Assembly: GCA_963756895.1 (NCBI GenBank) | Contig: CAVWPI010000014.1 | Coordinates: 62,001 to 126,000, forward strand | DNA: 64,000 nucleotides | DNA from: DASUAS01 sp963756895 | GTDB taxonomy: Bacteria; Actinomycetota; Acidimicrobiia; IMCC26256; DASPTH01 | Direction: 5' to 3' | Shown: positions 41,487-49,705 of the stretch, one piece after another | Position numbering within the stretch: position 1 is the stretch's first letter | Layout of the letters: every line of letters starts with the position of its first letter | Notes under the pieces: generated by a model | What the model was told of the DNA's origin: nothing | Seen by the model: only the letters and a program-made list of their open reading frames with translations | Database searches by the model: none | Made by a program: the position numbers and the translations under genes

Positions 41487-41537
41487 AGCGCCCGGAGGCG
41501 CTGTCCTTCGATCCCCGCCCGTCCCTCGCCGCCGCAC

Positions 41538-41570
41538 GCGCAGCACACGCGCAGCACACGCGCAGCACAC
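41538..41570. repeat. 11-bp perfect tandem repeat, 3 copies
   Basis: GCGCAGCACAC occurs at 41538, 41549 and 41560. It sits 12 bases beyond the stop codon of the HTH gene (minus) and between that gene and the SAM hydrolase promoter. It is not coding on either strand that I can defend. Confidence 0.9.
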
Positions 41571-41582
41571 GCGCGCCGCGCG

Positions 41583-41777
41583 TCAGCCGGCTTGCGTGTA
41601 GCGGTTCCCGAGATACGTGTCGACGTCGACGTCGCGCACCCTGAACGAGCGTCCGACGCGCACTGCGGGCAGTTCGCCCGATTTGATGATGCGATAGACC
41701 GTCATGGTCGAGACTCGCATGAGATCCGCGACTTCCTGAACTGTCAGGAACCGCGCCGTGGCGAATGATTGCGCCAC
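41583..41777 (-). CDS. excisionase-type helix-turn-helix protein (Rv0500A-like)
   Basis: A 64-residue protein: FATARFLTVQEVADLMRVST, then MTVYRIIKSGELPAVRVGRS and a short basic end. It is a MerR/excisionase winged helix of the type found beside proC in mycobacteria (Rv0500A), probably a small DNA-binding regulator. GTG 41777 is chosen with AAGGGGTGAGCCA just upstream. A leader hairpin lies between it and its promoter. proC lies two genes upstream on the same strand. Confidence 0.88.
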   Translation of the reverse strand: MAQSFATARFLTVQEVADLMRVSTMTVYRIIKSGELPAVRVGRSFRVRDVDVDTYLGNRYTQAG

Positions 41778-41797
41778 TGGCTCACCCCTTCCGTTTC

Positions 41798-41815
41798 CCC
41801 CGCTTCTCCGCGGGG
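41798..41815 (-). promoter_or_regulatory. hairpin in the leader of the HTH gene
   Basis: CCCCGC-TTCTCC-GCGGGG has a perfect 6-bp stem in the 40-base leader between the TACGCT box (41818-41823) and GTG 41777. It could tune translation, or simply be a stable leader. Confidence 0.35.
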
Positions 41816-41817
41816 TG

Positions 41818-41823
41818 AGCGTA
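41818..41823 (-). promoter_or_regulatory. TACGCT, candidate -10 of the HTH gene
   Basis: TACGCT on the minus strand lies about 40 bases before GTG 41777, so this gene would have a leader, unlike its neighbours. Confidence 0.35.
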
Positions 41824-41854
41824 GGCCCCTGCGGCTCCTGTTGCAAAAGAGCAG

Positions 41855-42721
41855 CTACGAGCCGGTTTCTGCGGGCATCGGGAGCGCAGCGAAGGGGTCC
41901 TGCGAGGCGGCGGTCAGCGTCTCGAGGAGATCGAGCAAACCGGCGTAGGCGACGGGCGGGCGGCGGTCGTCGAGCGGCACGATCCGGAGGGCCCGCCCCT
42001 GCCACGCGGCCACCGCGAGCGCCACCGCGTCCAGGTCGGCGAACGCCACCACCTCGAGTCCCGACGACGACGCCACGCCTGCGTACGAGTGGTCGGCGAC
42101 GACGAGGTCGGGGCGGGCGAGCGTGAAGAGCCACTCCTCGGCGGCTTCGACGGCGTCGTCGGCCAGCAGCGCGGCGCCGTCGGTGAGCACGGCCACGTGG
42201 TCGATCCACCGCACGCGCCGGCCCGCGGGTCCGATGCCGGAGCTCTCGACGCCCGCGAGCACCTCGGCGCCTTCGGCCGCGGCGCGCGCGGCGAGCCGGC
42301 GGTAGAGCTGCAGGAGCGCGGCAGGCCGCGCGGTCGCGAACGCGAGCCGGCCACCGCCTCGCGCGACCTCGAGCACGCGCGTCGCCGCGGCGGTGAAGCC
42401 GTCGACGGTGTGGCTCGGCGCGATGCGCGCGCGTGGGCCGTCACCCTCCCAGCCGTAGACCAGCTCGACCGCGGCTGCGATCTGGGCGCGGGTGAGGCCC
42501 GGGAACGGGGGCAGCCCGCAGAGCGCGGCCGGTGCGCCGTGCTCGACCCTCCGCATGGTGCCGACGACCTCGTCGCGTCCGTACCGGTTGCTGCGCCCGG
42601 CCACGTGCTGTTGCTTGAGCTGCTCGCGCAGGGTGGGCTCGTGCTCGGCGCGAGGCGACCGCTCGCGCGGCGCGTCGGGCAGCTTGGGCGGGAGGCGCGA
42701 CGCGCGCGGCTTGCGGCTCAC
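41855..42721 (-). CDS. uncharacterised phosphatase-like protein downstream of proC
   Basis: A 288-residue soluble protein. A basic head (RKPRASRLPPKLPDAPRER) precedes QLKQQHVAGRSNRYGRDEVV, then VYGWEGDGPRARIAPSHTV, GGRLAFATARPAALLQLYR and ADHSYAGVASSSGLEVVAF. The order resembles actinobacterial proteins annotated as phosphatase family next to proC, but I do not see a metal-binding signature that fixes the reaction. GTG overlaps the proC stop (GTGA), so the two are coupled. Confidence 0.6.
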   Translation of the reverse strand: MSRKPRASRLPPKLPDAPRERSPRAEHEPTLREQLKQQHVAGRSNRYGRDEVVGTMRRVEHGAPAALCGLPPFPGLTRAQIAAAVELVYGWEGDGPRARIAPSHTVDGFTAAATRVLEVARGGGRLAFATARPAALLQLYRRLAARAAAEGAEVLAGVESSGIGPAGRRVRWIDHVAVLTDGAALLADDAVEAAEEWLFTLARPDLVVADHSYAGVASSSGLEVVAFADLDAVALAVAAWQGRALRIVPLDDRRPPVAYAGLLDLLETLTAASQDPFAALPMPAETGS

Positions 42722-43519
42722 CCCTGCCCCAGCTCCTCGGAACGGCGCGTCGCCGCGGTGATCGCCTCGAGGAACGCGCCGCGCACACCGTGTGCCTCGA
42801 GCACCGCGAGCCCGGCCGCGGTCGTCCCGCCCGGTGACGTGACCGCGGCGCGCAGCGACTCGGGCGTCGCGTCGCCGTCGCCGAGCAGCGTTGCCGCACC
42901 CAGGAGGGTCTGACGCACGAGCTGCTCGCTGGTGTCGCGGGGGAGACCGACGAGCACGCCCGCCTCGATCATCGCCTCGGCGACGAGGAACACGTAGGCC
43001 GGGCCCGATCCCGAGAGACCGGTCACCGCGTCGAGCTGGGTCTCCGGCACGCGCACGACGACACCGACGCTCCCGAGCACCCGCTCGCAGACCTCGAGGT
43101 CGAGCTCGGTGACGAGTTGCCCGGGCGCGATCGCGGCCGCGCCGCGTCCGACGAGCGCACCGGTGTTGGGCATCGCGGCGCACGACGGGACGCCCGGGTG
43201 CGACGGCTTCGAGCGCGGCGATCGTCACGCCCGCCGCGATCGACAGCACGAGGGCACCGTCGGGGAGGACCTCGGCACAGCTCGTGAGGGCGGTGACGGC
43301 GTCGGCGGGCTTGACCGCGAGCACCAGGACTTCGGCGTCGCCCGCGGCCCACGCCGGGTTGCGCACGACGCGCACCCCCGGCAGGCGCGCCTCCAGCAGG
43401 TGGTGGCGGTCGGCGTCGACCTCGGCGACCGCGAGGTCCTCGGCTTCCCAGCCGCCGTCGAGGAGGCCGACCGCGAGGGCTTCGCCCATGCGACCGCCGC
43501 CTACGAGTGCCAACCGCAT
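42718..43519 (-). CDS. proC: pyrroline-5-carboxylate reductase, frame break near 43187
   Basis: The last enzyme of proline synthesis. The N-terminus RLALVGGGRMGEALAVGLL binds NAD(P)H. After the shift the sequence continues VVRAMPNTGALVGRG and then LDAVTGLSGSGPAYVFLVAEA and TSPGGTTAAGL, both diagnostic. GTGCGCCGCGATGCCC would read correctly as GTGCGCGCGATGCCC, one C less. ATG 43519 lies 7 bases after TAGCCT. About 267 residues, the family norm. Confidence 0.92.
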
Positions 43520-43526
43520 CCGCAGC

Positions 43527-43532
43527 AGGCTA
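43527..43532 (-). promoter_or_regulatory. TAGCCT -10 box of proC
   Basis: TAGCCT on the minus strand is followed by 7 bases and ATG 43519, giving a leaderless proC operon. Confidence 0.55.
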
Positions 43533-43559
43533 ACCGTGGCCGTGAGCGTCGGATGCCAA

Positions 43560-43627
43560 CCTCCCGGGATCACGAGCCTCCCGGGATCACGACTCCCAGG
43601 GTCACGAGCGCCGACCAGGATCACGAG
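43560..43627. repeat. 16-17-bp direct repeats upstream of proC
   Basis: CCTCCCGGGATCACGA occurs at 43560 and 43577. Diverged copies follow at 43593 (CTCCCAGGGTCACGAG) and about 43614 (ACCAGGATCACGAG). The array lies 28 bases upstream of the proC -10 box in a 262-base gap that otherwise holds no gene I can support. Confidence 0.75.
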
Positions 43628-43781
43628 CGCGACCGAGAGGGCCGAGCCCGAGGAACGTTCGGTCCACCCCGCACTTCCCCGAACGGAGCGGTCGTCCTGC
43701 ACCTCGGGCCCGGACCCGAACCGGCCCCGTCGGGTCCGGCGCTCGGAGAGACGTTCGCGACGTGTGCGCGTCACGCAGACG

Positions 43782-44237
43782 TCACGTCTGGGCTGTGCGC
43801 CGACCGTACGCGAGTTGCACGACGGGCTGGAACCAGCGTTCGGTGAGCTCGTAGAGCACCCCGATGATGCGGTCGAGCTCCTCGACGGTGAGGTGCTCGA
43901 GCGCGACCCGACCGACGAGGTACACGTCGCCGTCGGGACCGAGGGAGAAGCGGGCGCCGTACATCGTGTGGTTGCGCTTGAGCAGGAACTCGTAGAGCTC
44001 GAGGTGGTGCTCGGGCGGTATCGGCAGGAAGTAGACCTCGTACCGCAGCGTGCGCTCGTGCAGGTCGAAGTAGATCGTGGTCGCGTCGCGCCCGTCGCAC
44101 GTGAAGCGGACGTACCAGCGGCGGAGCTCCGGGTCGTACTCCACCGTCTGGATGTACGACTCCGCCGCGACGGGGCCTTCGAGATGCGCGGCGACGATCT
44201 CGTGGGCCTGCGCGAGCGAGTTGGGATCTAGTTGCAC
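43782..44237 (-). CDS. YbjN-domain protein
   Basis: A 151-residue protein. ESYIQTVEYDPELRRWYVRF and then PEHHLELYEFLLKRNHTMYG and GDVYLVGRVALEHLT match the actinobacterial YbjN (PF10722) type, such as Rv0487 beside mshA in M. tuberculosis. The family resembles type-III secretion chaperones in fold and its role is unknown. GTG 44237 lies 10 bases inside the mshA 3' end, so translation is coupled. Confidence 0.85.
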   Translation of the reverse strand: MQLDPNSLAQAHEIVAAHLEGPVAAESYIQTVEYDPELRRWYVRFTCDGRDATTIYFDLHERTLRYEVYFLPIPPEHHLELYEFLLKRNHTMYGARFSLGPDGDVYLVGRVALEHLTVEELDRIIGVLYELTERWFQPVVQLAYGRRTAQT

Positions 44238-45440
44238 TTGACCGTGGCGCGCGCGGTGAGGTCGTCGTAGTGACGGCGGAGCCGCGCCGCGGCGATGCCC
44301 CAGCGGTAGCGCATCGATCGTGCGTACGCCTGCGCGCCGAGCTCGCGACAGTCGTCCTGCAGCACGCGGTCGATGCGTGCCGCGTAGGCGCCCGGGTCGC
44401 GCTCGTCGACGAGGAAGCCGGTCGCGCCGTCGTCGACCAGAAGCCTGAGCCCACCGACGTTCGCGGCGACCACGGGTGTGCCGCACGCGGCCGCCTCGAG
44501 CGCGACGAGGCCGAACGACTCGGTGCGCGACGGCACCACGCACACGTCGGCGGCGCGGTAGTAGTCGACGAGCTGTTCGTGGGGTTGGGGCGCGACGAAG
44601 TGCACGCGACGCTCGAGACCGAGCTCGGCCACGAGGGCATGGAGCATCTGTACCTCGTCCTCACCGTCGGGACCGCTGGGGCCGCCGACGACGACGAGCT
44701 GCGCGCTCCGGTCGTGCACGTTTGCCAGCGAGCGCACCGCGAGGTCGGCGCCCTTCAACGGTTGGATGCGCCCGACGAAGAGGAGCACCGGGCCGCCGGT
44801 GAGCCCGACGCGCCGGCGTGCGGGCGGCGCGGTCGCCGGGTGCGAACACGGTGTGGTCGACCCCGGGCGTGATGATCTCGATGCGCGCCGGGTCGGCGCC
44901 GTAGTGGCGCACGAGCTGGTCGTGCTCCTCGCTCGTCGACGCGACGACGAGATCGGCGCAGCGCACGACTTCGGCTTCCACGCGTGGCCGGAGCGGGATC
45001 GCGTCACCCAGTCCGACTTCGGCCTTCACCCGCTCGAGCGTGTGGAAGGTGGTCACCAGCGGGAGGTCGAGCTCGTGCTTCAACCGGTGGCCGACCGCGC
45101 CCGACACCCAGTAGTTGGCGTGCAGCACGTCGTGCTCACCGGTGTGGGCGAGCACCTCGCGCGCGGAGTCGGTGAACTCGCCGACGAGATCGGGAAGGTC
45201 GCGCAGCGGTACCGGCGCGAGGGGCCCGGCGGGGACGTGCAGCACGCGGAAGCCGGGTTCGACCTCGACGCACTGGGGTTGGTCGGGGTCCTCGGCGCGC
45301 GTGAGGACGTCGACCGGGACGCCGGCGCGAGCCAACGCGGCCGCGAGGGCGCGGACGTAGACGTTCATGCCGCCACCGTCGCCCGCCCCAGGTTGCGCGA
45401 GCGGCGAGGTGTGCACGCTCAGCATGGCCACCCGTTGCAT
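44228..45440 (-). CDS. mshA: D-inositol-3-phosphate glycosyltransferase, frame break near 44840
   Basis: Family-4 glycosyltransferase that starts mycothiol synthesis by joining GlcNAc to inositol-3-phosphate. MLSVHTSPLAQPGAGDGGGM with NVYVRALA is the MshA-specific N-terminus. The second half after the shift has VLLFVGRIQPLKGADLAVRS and ESFGLVALEAAACGTPVVAA. YbjN follows directly, as in mycobacteria, which supports the assignment. About 400 residues, near the family length. Confidence 0.9.
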
Positions 45441-45490
45441 AGCGGCGACGATCCTACCGGCGCCGCTGACCCGCGGGATTCAGAACGGAT

Positions 45491-45988
45491 TCAGCGGAGT
45501 TGTGCGGCCAGCGAGAGGTCGATGCGGTCGATGACCGCGAACAGCTCGCGCCGTTGGTCGGAGACCTCGCGCTCGAGCGAACGCAGACCGGCGATCGCCT
45601 CCTGCAGCTCGTCGGCCGAGAGCGTGGGCAGGTTGGCGAGCACGCCGTCGAAGCGCTCGAACGCGGGCGCCCACTCGGAGTCCTGCTCGGGGGCCATCTG
45701 GAGCGGGAGCCGGCTCGACGCCGGGTTCCCACGCGGTCCCTGGTCGGCGAGGATCTGGGGCAGGCGGCTGATGAGGTCCTCCAGCGAGCCCCCGCTGGCG
45801 CGGCGCTCGACCTCGGCCTCGAGGATGTCGATGCGGGCCTGGGTGAGGCGGCGCACGTAGGAGACCTCGGTCTCCAGCTCCACGCACTCGGCGTGCTTGG
45901 CGCGCAGGTCTTCGATGCTGATCCCGTCGAGGTCGACGAGGTACTCGGGGTCGAGCACGTGTGCGCTGCGGTCGTGTGCGTCGGCCAT
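45491..45988 (-). CDS. RsiG-like c-di-GMP-responsive anti-sigma factor
   Basis: A 165-residue helical protein. E39-S43-R46-Q50-D54 matches exactly E(X)3S(X)2R(X)3Q(X)3D, the c-di-GMP-binding signature of Streptomyces RsiG, which holds the sporulation/motility sigma factor WhiG. A second copy, E139-S143-R146-F150-D154, lies exactly 100 residues later with Phe in the Gln place. Helices at 25-63 and 125-160 form the expected pair. ATG 45988 is used. GTG 46012, after AGGGGAACACG, is a good alternative (173 residues). No whiG lies in the window. Confidence 0.85.
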   Translation of the reverse strand: MADAHDRSAHVLDPEYLVDLDGISIEDLRAKHAECVELETEVSYVRRLTQARIDILEAEVERRASGGSLEDLISRLPQILADQGPRGNPASSRLPLQMAPEQDSEWAPAFERFDGVLANLPTLSADELQEAIAGLRSLEREVSDQRRELFAVIDRIDLSLAAQLR

Positions 45989-46082
45989 GCCTACCGTGGT
46001 CCCCTCGCTCACCGTGTTCCCCTGGTCACGCCACGCTACCAAGCAACTCGCCGCCGGCGGTGCCGTTGCGCTGGTCTTCGGC

Positions 46083-47186
46083 TCAACACCCCGCGGCTTT
46101 GAGCATCGGGTACGGATCGGTGGTGTTGCCGTTGTCGCCACCGATGCGCACCTCGAAGTGGAGGTGCGGCGCGCTGGCGTTGCCGGTCATGCCGGTGAGC
46201 CCGATCACCTCGCCCTGGGACACGGGGCGTCCGACGCCGATGAACTGCGAGAAGTGGCCGTAGAAGTAGGTGTTCCCGTCGGCGCCGGCCAGGTAGGCGG
46301 TGTTGCCGCCGGCACCCTCGTTCGGTACGTAGCGCACGGTGCCGCCCATCACCGCGACGGCGGCGGTGCCGGTCGGCACGAACATGTCGATCCCGGGATG
46401 GCCACCGGCGCCGCCGTAGTCGTCGCTGTAGGCCGCGCCGCCCACGGGGCACTGGAACGGTCCGATCACCGGGTTGGTGATCACCTGCCCGGGAGCCGCC
46501 GACGTGATCGTCTGCTGCACGGCCAGCGAGGCCTTCTCGGCCTCGAGCTCGGCCTTGCGCTGCGCATCGACGAGCTCGGCGATCGCGATCTCGGCGTCGA
46601 GGCGGGTCTGGAGGTCGGCGACGGCCTGCTCGACGTCCTGCTGGTTGCCGCGCAGCGCCACGAGCTTGGCGTCGAGCTGGTCGCTGATCAGCTCCTGCTC
46701 GCGCTCCTGGCGCTCGAGCTCGGACTGCTGGTCCTTGAGCTGCGCGTTCACGGCCGCCAGCTTCTTCACGACGTCGTTGTCGGTCTGATTGGCCCGGTCG
46801 AGGAGCTGCTGGCGGCGGGCGGCGTCGACCACGTCGGTGGCGTCGACCAGCGCTTCGAGCGACGTGCCCGGGTGGGTGTACGCGTAGACGGCCCGCTGGC
46901 GTGCGTACTCCCGCAGTTCCTGGGCCCTGGCCTTGCTCGCTGCGATCGACTCCTCGAGCTCGGCGATGTTCTGGCGCGTCTCGTCGAGCTGGTGATCGGC
47001 GGCGGAGAAGGCGCCCGCGGTCTCGTTGGCGACCGCGTGGGCCTCGGTCAGCTTCCGACGCGTGGCCGCGAGATCGTCGCCGGTCGCGGCGCCGGCCGTC
47101 GTCGCGGGGACGAGCGCGACCGCAGCGAAGCTCGTGATCACGAGCGCGGCGAGAACGGCGGAGAGCTTGCGGCGAAGAAGGGTCAT
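46083..47186 (-). CDS. secreted M23 (LytM/NlpD-type) peptidase-domain protein with coiled coil
   Basis: A 367-residue protein: signal peptide (LSAVLAALVITSFAAVALVP, cleavage near AGAAT), a long coiled coil (about residues 38-230, heptad-like KLAAVNAQLKDQQSELERQE) and a C-terminal M23 domain with HPGIDMFVPTG and HLHFEVRIGG, the H...D and HxH zinc ligands. It should act on cell-wall peptide bonds or activate amidases, like EnvC. ATG 47186 is chosen at the start of the signal peptide. Confidence 0.9.
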   Translation of the reverse strand: MTLLRRKLSAVLAALVITSFAAVALVPATTAGAATGDDLAATRRKLTEAHAVANETAGAFSAADHQLDETRQNIAELEESIAASKARAQELREYARQRAVYAYTHPGTSLEALVDATDVVDAARRQQLLDRANQTDNDVVKKLAAVNAQLKDQQSELERQEREQELISDQLDAKLVALRGNQQDVEQAVADLQTRLDAEIAIAELVDAQRKAELEAEKASLAVQQTITSAAPGQVITNPVIGPFQCPVGGAAYSDDYGGAGGHPGIDMFVPTGTAAVAVMGGTVRYVPNEGAGGNTAYLAGADGNTYFYGHFSQFIGVGRPVSQGEVIGLTGMTGNASAPHLHFEVRIGGDNGNTTDPYPMLKAAGC

Positions 47187-47277
47187 GCAGCGGTTGAGCG
47201 CGCGGAGAACAGGGAACGCTAGCAGCGGGGACCCAGGGCCGCGCCAGCGATCTGCCCGAATCGCCCCATTCCACAGG

Positions 47278-47283
47278 TAGCTT
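47278..47283 (+). promoter_or_regulatory. TAGCTT, candidate -10 of the superoxide dismutase gene
   Basis: TAGCTT lies about 55 bases before GTG 47340. The leader ends with AGAGGAGGACTC, a strong ribosome-binding site, so this gene is not leaderless. Confidence 0.35.
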
Positions 47284-47339
47284 CGACGGGGGGTTGGAGC
47301 CGGACCGGCGCCCGCGAGGGCGTCCCCAGAGGAGGACTC

Positions 47340-47952
47340 GTGCCGAAGTACGAACTGCCCGAACTGCCCTACGCCTACTCCGCTCTGGAACCGCACTACT
47401 CCGCCGAGGTGCTCGAGCTGCACCACGACAAGCACCACAAGGCCTACGTCGACGGCGCCAACACCACCTTCCAGAAGCTGGGCGAAGCCCGCGAATCCGG
47501 CGATTTCGGGACGATCAACCAACTCGAGAAGAACATGGCCTTCCACCTCTCCGGCCACGTGCTCCACTCGCTGCTGTGGCAGAACATGTCGCCCGACGGC
47601 GGGGGCGCACCCGAGGGTGAACTGGCCGCGGCGGTGAAGGAGAGCTTCGGGTCGCACGACGCCCTGCGCGGCGGAGATGAGCGAGGCGGCGAACAACGTG
47701 CAGGGCTCCGGGTGGGCGGCGCTCTCCTGGGAGCCGCTGAGCCACCGGCTCATCGTCGAGCAGATCTACGACCACCAGGGCAACGTCGGCCAGGGCGGAC
47801 CCCCGCTGCTCGCGCTCGACATGTGGGAGCACGCGTTCTACCTCCAGTACAAGAACGTGAAGAAGGACTGGGTCGACGCGTTCTGGAACATCGTGAACTG
47901 GACCGACGTCGCCGACCGCTTCGAGCGGGTGCGGTCGATCAAGCTGTTCTGA
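47340..47952 (+). CDS. Fe/Mn superoxide dismutase, frame break near 47672
   Basis: The enzyme removes superoxide. YELPELPYAYSALEPHYSAE and LHHDKHHKAYVDGAN hold the first metal His, FHLSGHVLHSLLWQNMSP the second, and LDMWEHAFYLQYKNVKKDWV the Asp and last His. Shifting once restores SHDALRAEMSEAANNVQGSG: CTGCGCGGCGGAGATG would read as CTGCGCGCGGAGATG, one extra G. GTG 47340 follows GGAGGA. About 203 residues. Metal preference cannot be told reliably. Confidence 0.93.
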
Positions 47953-48020
47953 CGCCGACCCGCGGGCGCGGACCTCGGCGACGACCCGGTACGAACAGGC
48001 ATCGCCGGCCGCGGTTCGGA

Positions 48021-48026
48021 TAGCCT
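48021..48026 (+). promoter_or_regulatory. TAGCCT, candidate -10 of the nuo operon
   Basis: TAGCCT lies in the 139-base gap after the dismutase gene, about 66 bases before GTG 48092. The leader carries GAGAAAGGGAGTGGCC near the start codon. Confidence 0.35.
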
Positions 48027-48091
48027 GCGCGAACCAACGCCTGTCGTGCCTTCGGGCTCGACGAGAACGCCGAGAAAGGGAGTGGCCGGGC

Positions 48092-48580
48092 GTGCGCGTC
48101 TACTTGCCGATCCTCTGCATGATCGTGCTCGTCGTGCTGTTCGCGTCCCTGTCGTTCGTCGCCTCGAAGCTCCTGGGACCGAAGAGACCGACATCGGCCA
48201 AGCAGGCGCCCTACGAGTGCGGCATCGTGCCCGAGTACGAGCCCGTCGAGCGCTTCCCGGTGAAGTTCTACCTGGTCGCGATGGCGTTCATCGTCCTCGA
48301 CGTCGAGATCGTCTTCCTCTATCCGTTCACCACCGTGTTCCGCGGGCTCGGCGCGTACGGCCTCTTCACCATGGGCATCTTCCTGCTCGTCCTGCTGGTG
48401 CCGTTCGCCTATCTCCTCTCCACCGGCGCCCTCGAATGGGGTCCGGTGAAGCAGGCGACGACGCGTGTCGGTGCGACGATCCTGCGCGCCGTCGGCGCCC
48501 CCGGACGCGACGGCCTCGACCCCGCCGCGGTCGGTGTGCCCGTCAGCGATCAACCGGACGAGCCCGGGAAGGCTGCGTAG
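48092..48580 (+). CDS. nuoA: NADH-quinone oxidoreductase subunit A
   Basis: A 162-residue subunit with three membrane helices, next to the quinone site. APYECGIVPEYEP is the conserved loop and FYLVAMAFIVLDVEIVFLYP the second helix with its conserved acidic residues. A longer cytoplasmic tail (about 45 residues after the third helix) is present compared with the E. coli protein. GTG 48092 is the first gene of the 14-gene operon and its stop overlaps nuoB by one base. Confidence 0.95.
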   Translation: MRVYLPILCMIVLVVLFASLSFVASKLLGPKRPTSAKQAPYECGIVPEYEPVERFPVKFYLVAMAFIVLDVEIVFLYPFTTVFRGLGAYGLFTMGIFLLVLLVPFAYLLSTGALEWGPVKQATTRVGATILRAVGAPGRDGLDPAAVGVPVSDQPDEPGKAA

Positions 48581-49119
48581 TGGGACTCGAGGCGGTCAAC
48601 TACAACTTCCTCACCGCGCGCGTCGAAGACCTCGTCAACTGGGCGCGCAAGAGCTCCGTGTGGCCCGCCACGTTCGGGCTCGCATGCTGCGCGATCGAGA
48701 TGATGGGCGCGGGCGCCGCGCACTACGACCTCTCGCGCTGGGGCATGGAGATCTTCCGGGCCAGCCCGCGTCAGGCCGACCTGATGATCGTCGCCGGTCG
48801 TGTCAGCCAGAAGATGGCCCCGGTGCTGCGCCAGGTCTACGACCAGATGGTGGAGCCCAAGTGGGTCATCTCCATGGGCGTGTGCGCGAGCAGCGGCGGG
48901 ATGTTCAACAACTACGCGATCGTCCAGGGCGTCGACCAGGTGGTGCCGGTCGACGTCTACGTCCCGGGCTGCCCGCCCGGGCCGGAGACGCTCATGCACG
49001 GCATCCTCACCCTCCACGCCCAGATCCAGAACGGCGAGATCTTCAAGCGCCGCGCCGCCGGTGGTGGGGGCGCCGCGATCGAGATCGACCAGCGCGACGG
49101 CGTCCCGTCCACGGTCTGA
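48580..49119 (+). CDS. nuoB: NADH-quinone oxidoreductase subunit B
   Basis: A 179-residue peripheral subunit that carries the last iron-sulfur cluster, N2. The ligands are C36-C37 (LACCAIEMM), C102 (SMGVCASSGG) and C131 (VPGCPPGPE). GTG 48580 overlaps the nuoA TAG. Length and motifs are standard. Confidence 0.96.
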   Translation: MGLEAVNYNFLTARVEDLVNWARKSSVWPATFGLACCAIEMMGAGAAHYDLSRWGMEIFRASPRQADLMIVAGRVSQKMAPVLRQVYDQMVEPKWVISMGVCASSGGMFNNYAIVQGVDQVVPVDVYVPGCPPGPETLMHGILTLHAQIQNGEIFKRRAAGGGGAAIEIDQRDGVPSTV

Positions 49120-49136
49120 GGGGCACGAACCGCAGC

Positions 49137-49705
49137 ATGGCCGACGACGATGCCGACGCTCGTGAAGAAGTTCACGAGGAGGAGGCGGCTCCCGAGCCGC
49201 CGAGCGACGAGATCGCGGCAGCGGTGCTGGAGCGGTTCCCCGAGTGCGTGTTCGTCGAGTCGCACGGCCAACCCGTCGTCCACGCACCCCGCGAGCAGTG
49301 GCACGACATCGCCGCGTTCCTGCGCGACGAGCAGCAGTTCACGCAGTGCGTCGACGTCACCGCGGTCGACCAGTTGGTCGCGCCCCGCGCGCGATCCCGG
49401 CTGCAGTCGACCCGGAGCGCTTCGAGGTGGTTGCGAACTACCTGTCGCACGTCCGGAACCGGCGCATCCGCGTGATCGCGCAGGTCCCGGTCGACGAGCC
49501 GACGCTCGCGTCGATCAGCGATCTCTACCCGGGCGTCAACTTCGCCGAGCGCGAGACCTACGACCTCTTCGGCATCGAGTTCGAGGGTCACCCCGACCTC
49601 ACCCGCATCCTGATGCCCGACGACTGGCTCGGTCACCCGCTGCGCAAGGACGACTCGCCTGCGCGCGTCCCGGTGACGTTCAAGGGCGACCCGAGCCCAC
49701 GATGA
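49137..49705 (+). CDS. nuoC: NADH-quinone oxidoreductase subunit C, frame break near 49392
   Basis: The 30-kDa subunit. After an acidic N-terminus (MADDDADAREEVHEEEAAPE) come FTQCVDVTAVDQLV and, past the shift, PERFEVVANYLSHVRNRRIR and NFAERETYDLFGIEFEGHPD, which is the diagnostic ERE.DLFGI motif. The break lies in CCCCGCGCGCGATCCC, a G/C alternating run. TGA overlaps the nuoD ATG. About 189 residues. Confidence 0.93.

Noticed and set aside
41521..41582. Possible start of a CRISPR-like or regulatory array (11-bp units)
   Set aside because: Units are directly adjacent with no spacers and only three copies, so this is a simple tandem repeat.
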